This document shows positions 59,044 to 64,000 of a stretch of DNA of 64,000 bases, piece by piece. The position numbers and the translations under genes are program-made. Source of the DNA: JACVRM01 sp963817375 (GTDB lineage: Bacteria > Actinomycetota > Thermoleophilia > Gaiellales > Gaiellaceae); the NCBI GenBank assembly GCA_963817375.1, contig CAWFOB010000001.1:434001-498000 (forward strand), given 5' to 3'. The notes below the pieces were generated by a model that worked only from the letters and a program-made list of their open reading frames with translations, was not told the origin of the DNA and made no database searches. Numbering within the stretch: position 1 is the first letter of the stretch; every line of letters begins with the position of its first letter.

Positions 59044-59571
59044 GTGAAGCCGTACGGCTTACGATCGTTGCTGCGGCCATTCTCTCGACCAGGCGGTCGG
59101 GCTGCTTTGCTGGGCCTGCTCTGGGTCGCCGTTGCCGCGCCGACCGCAGCGGCGACGGGCCCGCTGCCGGACAGCCCGCCGACGTGGCCGGGCGCACAGG
59201 GGCCCCAGCCGGAGCAGCCGCGCACGACACCGGCGAAGCCGGCGCGCACCGTCGCGGAGCAGACCGCTGCGCCTGCCCCTCGCCCTGCGCCGCGCACGAC
59301 GACGCCGCCGAGGATCGTCCACACGGTCGTGGTGGTAACGCATGCGGTAGCGACCACGCCGGCCCGCAGGGCCGTCCCACAGCGCCGAGCCCGCACGTCA
59401 CCGCGGCCCGTCAGGCACACGCCCGCGCCGCGCCACCACCGGGCTGCAACGCCAACGCCGACGTCGGACACGCCGCCCTACGGCCTCGTCGGACTCGCCG
59501 CGCTCCTCGCGGCACTGGGAGCCGGCTCGCTCGCGCTCACGGTCTCGCAGCTCCGGGGTGCGGCGGCATGA
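59044..59571 (+). CDS. Pro/Arg-rich secreted protein with C-terminal anchor
   Basis: A 175-residue protein with a signal segment (LLGLLWVAVAAPTAAATG), a long Pro/Arg/Thr-rich stalk (PRTTPAKPARTVAEQTAAPA, APRPAPRTTTPPR), and a C-terminal helix (YGLVGLAALLAALGAGSLAL). The arrangement is that of a membrane-tethered cell-wall-spanning protein. Its stop overlaps the following ATG (ATGA), so both are translated from one transcript. GTG start. Confidence 0.7.
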   Translation: MKPYGLRSLLRPFSRPGGRAALLGLLWVAVAAPTAAATGPLPDSPPTWPGAQGPQPEQPRTTPAKPARTVAEQTAAPAPRPAPRTTTPPRIVHTVVVVTHAVATTPARRAVPQRRARTSPRPVRHTPAPRHHRAATPTPTSDTPPYGLVGLAALLAALGAGSLALTVSQLRGAAA

Positions 59572-60674
59572 GCCGTGTCCTGCTCACCGCCGCCGTGGCG
59601 GGCGCGCTCGTCCTCGGCGCCGCGGCTGCCGCGGGCGCCGCCGACGGGACTCCGCCTCTGATCACATTCGAGCTGGTGGGCACCGAGGGGGCCGGCGGGT
59701 GGTACGTCACCCCGACGACCGTGCGCTGGAGCGTCGGCGACCCCGAGTCGGGGATCAAGTCGTCCTCCGGCTGCGACGCCACGGTCGTCGGCGAGACAAC
59801 CGGCGCGAAGCTGACGTGCTCGGCGACGAACTTCGCCGACGCGACCACGAGTGTGTCGGTCGTCGTCCGGGTCGACACGACGCCGCCGGCGGTCACCGGT
59901 GCGACGGCCGACCGCCCGCCGGACAGCGACGGCTGGTACACCCACGCCGTGCGCTTCGCCTTCGCGGGCACCGACGCCACGTCGGGCGTCGCGAGCTGCT
60001 CCGTCGTGACCTACGCCGGGCCTGACACCGGGAGCGCTTCCGTGAGCGGGACCTGCACAGACCAGGCCGGCAACGTCAGCGCGGCGGGCAGCACTGGGTT
60101 CCAGTACGACGCCACGCCACCCGCGCTGCGCGGCGTGACCGCCCGCGCCGGCGACGGCCAGGTGACCGTGGCGTGGACGCCCCTGCCCGGTGACTGGGTC
60201 GACGTGGCGCGTGCCGTGGACGGAAGCAAGGCCGCGGCGCGCACGATCTACCACGGCGACGCGTCGAGCGTCGTCGATCAGAACGCCGAGAACGGGGTTC
60301 GCTACCGCTACGCGGTCATTGCACACGACGCCGCCGGGCACGTGGTCGAGGTCGCGGTGGCGGCGATGCCGCTGGGCGCGATGCGGACGCCTCCGCCCGG
60401 CGCGCGCATCGACGCGGCACCGACGCTGAGCTGGCGGGGCACGGCCGGCGCGGTGCTCTACAACGTCCAGCTCTTCCGCGGCTCGCACAAGATCCTGAGC
60501 GCGTGGCCTCGGACGCCGGCGCTCCGGCTCGCGCGGAGCTGGGAGTACGGCGGCCGGACGCACCGGCTGACGGCGGGCACGTACCGCTGGTACGTCTGGC
60601 CGGGCTACCGGCAGGGCAAGGGCTACCGCTTCGGCAAGCTGATCGGGCGGAGCAGCTTCGTCGTTACGCGTTGA
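59568..60674 (+). CDS. Secreted multi-domain Ig-like surface protein
   Basis: A 368-residue exported protein with signal peptide (VLLTAAVAGALVLGAAAAAG). Two repeated modules of HYR/bacterial Ig type start GWYVTPTTVRWSVGDPESGI and GWYTHAVRFAFAGTDATSGV, each with cysteine pairs and DTTPPAVTG-type linkers. A FnIII-like module (GVTARAGDGQVTVAWTPL) and a C-terminal YNVQLFRGSHKILSAWPRTP module follow. Probably an adhesive or scaffold part of the surface structure. It ends 11 bp inside the convergent threonine dehydratase gene. Confidence 0.75.
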   Translation: MSRVLLTAAVAGALVLGAAAAAGAADGTPPLITFELVGTEGAGGWYVTPTTVRWSVGDPESGIKSSSGCDATVVGETTGAKLTCSATNFADATTSVSVVVRVDTTPPAVTGATADRPPDSDGWYTHAVRFAFAGTDATSGVASCSVVTYAGPDTGSASVSGTCTDQAGNVSAAGSTGFQYDATPPALRGVTARAGDGQVTVAWTPLPGDWVDVARAVDGSKAAARTIYHGDASSVVDQNAENGVRYRYAVIAHDAAGHVVEVAVAAMPLGAMRTPPPGARIDAAPTLSWRGTAGAVLYNVQLFRGSHKILSAWPRTPALRLARSWEYGGRTHRLTAGTYRWYVWPGYRQGKGYRFGKLIGRSSFVVTR

Positions 60675-61599
60675 GGATGCGGCAGAGCTCCGCCGCGTCG
60701 ATGTTCCCGCCGGAGACGATGCACGCGACCTTGCGGCCACCGGTGCGGCCTGCCAGCGCGGCGGCCAGCGCGAGCGCGCCGGCGCCCTCCGCGATCACGC
60801 GCACGCGTCCGGCGAGGACGCGCACCGCCTCCTCGACCTCGTCGAGGGTGACGACGGCCGCGTCGTCGACCACCTCCTGCAGGTACGGCCACATCCCGGG
60901 GAGGATCGCTTTCGCCCCCGCGCCGTCGATCCACGTCGGCTGGTAGTCGATCTCGACCGGCTCGCCGTGCTCCAGGGCGGCCGCCATCGCCGCGGCGGTC
61001 TCCGGCTGCGCGGAGACGACGCGCGTGCCCGGGCGCAGCTGCTTGACGGCGCTCGCGATGCCGGTGATCAGCCCGCCGCCGCCGACGGGGACGACCACCG
61101 TGTCCACGTCCGGCAGGTCCTCGATCAGCTCGAGGCCGATCGTCCCGTTTCCGGCCATGACGCCCTCGTTCTCGACCGGGTGGATGAAGAGGCCGTCGAC
61201 GCCGTCCAAGCGGTGGCTCTCCATGACCCCCCACCAGTCCTCGAACGACATCGGCACGACGCGGCCGCCGAGGCGCTCGATCGCCGCGAGCTTCGCCTGC
61301 GGCGCGGTGTCAGGCATGGCGATCGTCGCCGGGACGCCGAGCTCGCGCGCCGCGTAGGCGACGCCCTGCGCCATGTTCCCGGCGCTCGCAGTGACGAGGC
61401 CCTGCGCAACCGACTCGCGCGGCGCGGTCATGGCGGCGTTGTAGGCGCCGCGGATCTTGAACGAGTTGACGGGCTGGAGCGTCTCGAGCTTCAGCCAGAT
61501 CTCGACCGGCGCGTCGACGTCGAGACGGACGAGCGGCGTGCGGACGGCGGTGCCGGCGAGCGCCTCGCGCGCCTGCCGGATCGCCTCGAGCGGGATCAG
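60664..61599 (-). CDS. Threonine/serine dehydratase-like PLP enzyme; CTG start
   Basis: A 311-residue fold-type II PLP enzyme. The N-terminal LIPLEAIRQAREALAG leads into SFKIRG with the PLP lysine (Lys48). SAGNMAQGVAYAARELG and VPVGGGGLITGIASAVKQL give the phosphate-binding loop, and CIVSGGNIDAAELCRILN the C-terminal sheet. There is no ACT domain, so it resembles biodegradative or serine/threonine dehydratases. No ATG, GTG or TTG precedes the PLP lysine in this frame; the only plausible start is CTG 61599, inside a CTGA overlap with the cyclodeaminase stop. Confidence 0.9.
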   Translation of the reverse strand: MIPLEAIRQAREALAGTAVRTPLVRLDVDAPVEIWLKLETLQPVNSFKIRGAYNAAMTAPRESVAQGLVTASAGNMAQGVAYAARELGVPATIAMPDTAPQAKLAAIERLGGRVVPMSFEDWWGVMESHRLDGVDGLFIHPVENEGVMAGNGTIGLELIEDLPDVDTVVVPVGGGGLITGIASAVKQLRPGTRVVSAQPETAAAMAAALEHGEPVEIDYQPTWIDGAGAKAILPGMWPYLQEVVDDAAVVTLDEVEEAVRVLAGRVRVIAEGAGALALAAALAGRTGGRKVACIVSGGNIDAAELCRILNA

Positions 61600-62579
61600 A
61601 AGGGCACCTCGGAGCCGACGCCCTGCTCCTGCGCCTTGCGCAGGACGTACTCGCCGGCGGCGAGGTCCTCCATGGCGATCCCGAGCGACTTGAAGAGGGT
61701 GATCTCGGACTGCGACGTGCGCCCGGGGTGCATGCCGGCGAACACCTCGCCCAGCTCCGCGGTGATGTGGTCGGCGCTGACCGTCCCCTCCTTCACGGCG
61801 AGCAGGAAGTCGCCGGCCTCGTTCTCGGTCGACTCGCGCCGGTCGACGAAGAGGGTCGAGGCGGCCACGGTGGCGCCGTCGAGCTCGCGCGTACGCGGGA
61901 TGCTCGAGCCGACGGCGTTGATGTGCGTGCCGTCCGCGAACCAGTCGCGCTGCACGATCGGCGTCTCCGCGGCGGTGGCGGTGACGACAACGTCGGCGCC
62001 GCGGACGGCGTCCTCGGCATGCGCGACGACCTCGAGCGGGAAGGGAAGCGCGAGGTCGTCCGCCAGGCCCCGCGCCTGCTCCGGGTCGCGGCTCCAGATG
62101 CGCGCGTGCTCGAACGAGCGGGCCGCGGCCATGGCGTGCAGGTGGCCGCGCGCCTGGGCGCCGGCGCCGAGCACTCCGACCACGCGGGCGTCGTCGCGGG
62201 CCAGCGCCCGGGTCGCGGCGCCGGAGACGGCGGCGGTGCGGATCTCAGTCACGGCGGCGGCGTTGACGACCGCCTCGAGCTCGCCCGTCTCGCCGTTCGA
62301 GACGAGCACGGCGCCCTGGTGCGTGTCGAGCCCACGGGCGCGCGGGTTGTCGGGGACGACGTTGATCGCCTTCAGCGCGTAGGTGGGCCGGTCGCCGCCG
62401 CGCCACGCCGGCATCAGCCCGATCCCCCCGCCCGAGTCCGGCGGGAACGTGATCGACCGCAGCGGCTGGTAGCCCTCTCCGCGCGCAAGCCGCGCCAGCG
62501 TGTCGTGCATCAGGTCGATGCACTCGTCCATCGGCAGCAGCCGGACGACGTCGTCGTAGGTGAGAACGCGGATGCTCAC
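61596..62579 (-). CDS. Ornithine cyclodeaminase / mu-crystallin family protein
   Basis: A 327-residue protein. IRVLTYDDVVRLLPMDECIDLMHDTLARLARGE opens the family's N-terminal domain. The NAD-binding site is VVGVLGAGAQARGHLHAMAA (GxGxxA pattern), followed by GADVVVTATAAETPIVQRDW and GTHINAVGSSIPRTRELDG. It may be an ornithine cyclodeaminase, alanine dehydrogenase-like or ketimine reductase; its neighbour, a threonine dehydratase-like enzyme, suggests amino-acid catabolism. GTG start overlaps the AKR stop (GTGA). Confidence 0.9.
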   Translation of the reverse strand: MSIRVLTYDDVVRLLPMDECIDLMHDTLARLARGEGYQPLRSITFPPDSGGGIGLMPAWRGGDRPTYALKAINVVPDNPRARGLDTHQGAVLVSNGETGELEAVVNAAAVTEIRTAAVSGAATRALARDDARVVGVLGAGAQARGHLHAMAAARSFEHARIWSRDPEQARGLADDLALPFPLEVVAHAEDAVRGADVVVTATAAETPIVQRDWFADGTHINAVGSSIPRTRELDGATVAASTLFVDRRESTENEAGDFLLAVKEGTVSADHITAELGEVFAGMHPGRTSQSEITLFKSLGIAMEDLAAGEYVLRKAQEQGVGSEVPF

Positions 62580-63541
62580 GGGAAGAGCGACGCTAGCCGG
62601 TCCCGCTCGTCCACGCTCAGGTGGACGTCGACCGCGCTGACCGAAGGCCACAGGTGCGCCGGCCGGCGCGGGCCGCACACGAGGGCGGTGACGGTCGGGT
62701 GCGACAGCACCCACGCGGTCGCGAGCGTCGACATGTGGATCCCGTGCCGCTCGGCTTCCGCCGCCAGGGCCTCGAGGCCGTCGTAGACCGCATCGGTCTG
62801 CAGGTGCTCGTACGGCCCCGGCCGCATCGTCATCCGCGAGCCCTGGGGATGCGGCTGGTCGCGCGTGTACTTGCCGGTCAGCCAGCCGCCCGCCAGCGGG
62901 CTGAACGGCGTGAAGCCCAGCCCGTGCTCGGCGCAGAACGGGAGCACGCCGTCCTCTGCCTCCCGGCCGAGCATCGAGTACGAGTTCTGCACCCACTCGA
63001 AGCGCGCCAGGCCGTCCCGCTCGGAGATCTCGAGTGCCTCCTCGAGGTAGGCACGGTCGACGTTCGACGCGCCGATCGAGCCGACGAGGCCCTCGCGCAC
63101 GAGCTCGTCGAGCACCCGCATCGTCTCCGCGATAGGTGTCTCCGGGTCGGGCTCGTGCACCAGGTACATGTCCACGCGGTCGACGCCGAGCCGCTCGAGG
63201 GAGCTGCGGATCTGCCGGCGGATGCGGTCCGGTGCGAGGCCCGTGTCGCCCGGCTCGCCTGCCGTCGAGTGGAACACCTTCGTCGAAAGCGTGACCGGGT
63301 GCCCGGTGCGCGCGACCCAGCGGCCGAGCCACGTCTCGCTGCGCCAGCCGCCGTACGCGTCGGCGGTGTCGTAGGTGGTGATGCCTGCCGACCAGGCGGC
63401 GTCGAGGATGGCCTCCGCCTCGTCCTCGCTCTCGCCCTGCCCGAAGAACTCGGGCGCCGAGCCGATGCCGCCGAAGTTGCCGCAGCCGAGGATGACGCGC
63501 GAGACCTCGATGCCCGTGCCGCCGAGCGCGCGCCGTTCCAT
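62576..63541 (-). CDS. Aldo/keto reductase
   Basis: A 321-residue NADPH-dependent TIM-barrel reductase. MERRALGGTGIEVSRVILGC opens it, TTYDTADAYGGWRSETWLG holds the catalytic Asp-Tyr pair (DxxxxYG), and the Lys lies in VTLSTKVFHSTAG. The HEPD-type region VDMYLVHEPDPETPI gives the catalytic His, and the C-terminus ends SVDERDRLASLFP. Broad-spectrum reduction of aldehydes or ketones. The ATG overlaps the upstream binding-protein stop as TGATG once that protein's frameshift is removed. Confidence 0.92.
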   Translation of the reverse strand: MERRALGGTGIEVSRVILGCGNFGGIGSAPEFFGQGESEDEAEAILDAAWSAGITTYDTADAYGGWRSETWLGRWVARTGHPVTLSTKVFHSTAGEPGDTGLAPDRIRRQIRSSLERLGVDRVDMYLVHEPDPETPIAETMRVLDELVREGLVGSIGASNVDRAYLEEALEISERDGLARFEWVQNSYSMLGREAEDGVLPFCAEHGLGFTPFSPLAGGWLTGKYTRDQPHPQGSRMTMRPGPYEHLQTDAVYDGLEALAAEAERHGIHMSTLATAWVLSHPTVTALVCGPRRPAHLWPSVSAVDVHLSVDERDRLASLFP

Positions 63542-64000
63542 CACGGGCGCTCCGGCCGGCCGCCGTGGACGAGGTCGAGGTGCCCCCTTCGCGACCTGGA
63601 CGACCGCGACGTCCGCGCGCGGCTGGTGCGAGCCGTTGTCGGGGAAGTCGAGCGTGCCGCCGGCGCCGCCGACGCTCAGGCCCGGCAGCACCGCCACGAC
63701 TGCGCGCGGGTCGGTCGACTTCGCCTTGTCGACGGCGTCGTCCACGACCCGGATCCCGTTGTAGCCCAGCTGCACCTCGCTCCCGTCGGGCCGTGAACCG
63801 TACGCGAGCCGGTAGCGCTCGTAGACCTCGTCCAGCTTCGTCCCCGGCACCGGGTAGCCGAAGGTCGCGTAGATCGTGCCTTCCGCGCGCGATCCGGCGG
63901 CTTTCCGCCCCCGCGCCGAGTCAAGCCGGTCGAGCCCGGCGACTGCGGAGCCTGCCCGAAGCCGGACGACCGTCGCCCACCCTTGCCCGGTAACGATCAG
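63541..64000 (-). CDS. LivJ-type substrate-binding protein, C-terminal part (5' end outside window; frameshift near its end)
   Basis: The C-terminal 150 or so residues of a LivJ-family binding protein: EGTIYATFGYPVPG, YNGIRVVDDAVDKAKSTDPR, GLSVGGAGGTLDFPDNGSHQ then ADVAVVQVAKG. As read, the frame runs on into the AKR gene. A single extra G in the G5 run near 63588 shifts it; without it the end reads KGHLDLVHGGRPERP and a TGA that overlaps the AKR ATG. The upstream operon genes lie outside the window. Confidence 0.8.

Noticed and set aside
1..64000. tRNA, rRNA, CRISPR array, prophage or complete IS element
   Set aside because: No cloverleaf-like sequence, no regularly spaced direct repeat array, no integrase, transposase or phage structural gene was seen. 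The holin-X gene belongs to a chromosomal membrane cluster.

Overview
This 64-kb window comes from a very GC-rich (roughly 70%) actinobacterial chromosome. The protein families seen here fit the class Thermoleophilia (Gaiellales/Solirubrobacterales). They include secreted proteins with CPNIDG repeats and an Arg-His sortase, an actinobacterial holin-X/DUF3618/YihY set, double zinc-ribbon cyclase-ATPase regulators, and a clear preference for GTG/TTG starts and stop-start overlaps. The lineage is inferred from family content. No rRNA, tRNA, CRISPR array, prophage or complete insertion sequence was seen.

Layout. 1-3.5 kb: a polytopic membrane protein (cut by the window edge), a small repeat protein and a secreted glycoside hydrolase. 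4.1-14 kb (minus strand): a seven-gene 2-oxo-acid dehydrogenase operon in the order E1-alpha, E1-beta, E2, VOC protein, FAD oxidoreductase, cyclase/AAA/TPR regulator, lipoamide dehydrogenase. 14-18.3 kb: small hypotheticals, argR and a membrane/stress cluster (holin-X, DUF3618, YihY). 18.3-20.4 kb: a double cupredoxin, a sortase and its CPNIDG-repeat neighbour. 20.5-32.5 kb: translation genes pheT, pheS, rplT, rpmI, infC and thrS, split by a lemA/DUF2207/methyltransferase/MOSC block. 32.6-38.6 kb: an acetyltransferase, an HTH-TPR regulator with a divergent 25-residue peptide ORF, an enolase-fold enzyme and a secreted metalloprotease. 38.7-48.1 kb: lon, an HxlR regulator and a complete livJHMGF branched-chain amino-acid-type ABC transporter with a second binding protein. 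48.1-55.3 kb: an aminotransferase, an EamA permease, a DsrE protein, two ketopantoate-reductase paralogues and an M24-fold protein. 55.3-60.7 kb: a short sigma factor and a membrane-anchored ribbon-helix-helix protein, divergent from a four-gene secreted/surface operon. 60.7-64 kb: a catabolic operon (threonine dehydratase-like, ornithine cyclodeaminase-like, aldo-keto reductase, and the end of a binding protein).

The most novel items are these: (i) the HTH-TPR regulator facing a 25-codon peptide gene that has its own Shine-Dalgarno sequence and terminator, which resembles a peptide-receptor signalling pair; (ii) the sigma/RHH/surface-repeat locus, whose main protein has about five repeats of roughly 72 residues with a polar N/Q/S ladder; (iii) four genes that appear to start with CTG inside a CTGA stop-start overlap; (iv) two families of dispersed palindromic (REPIN-like) elements.

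Several genes (E2, the cyclase-ATPase, livH/M/G/F, and the binding protein at the right edge) are broken by single-base insertions. Almost all are +1, which looks more like local consensus error than gene decay, so these genes are probably intact in the organism.
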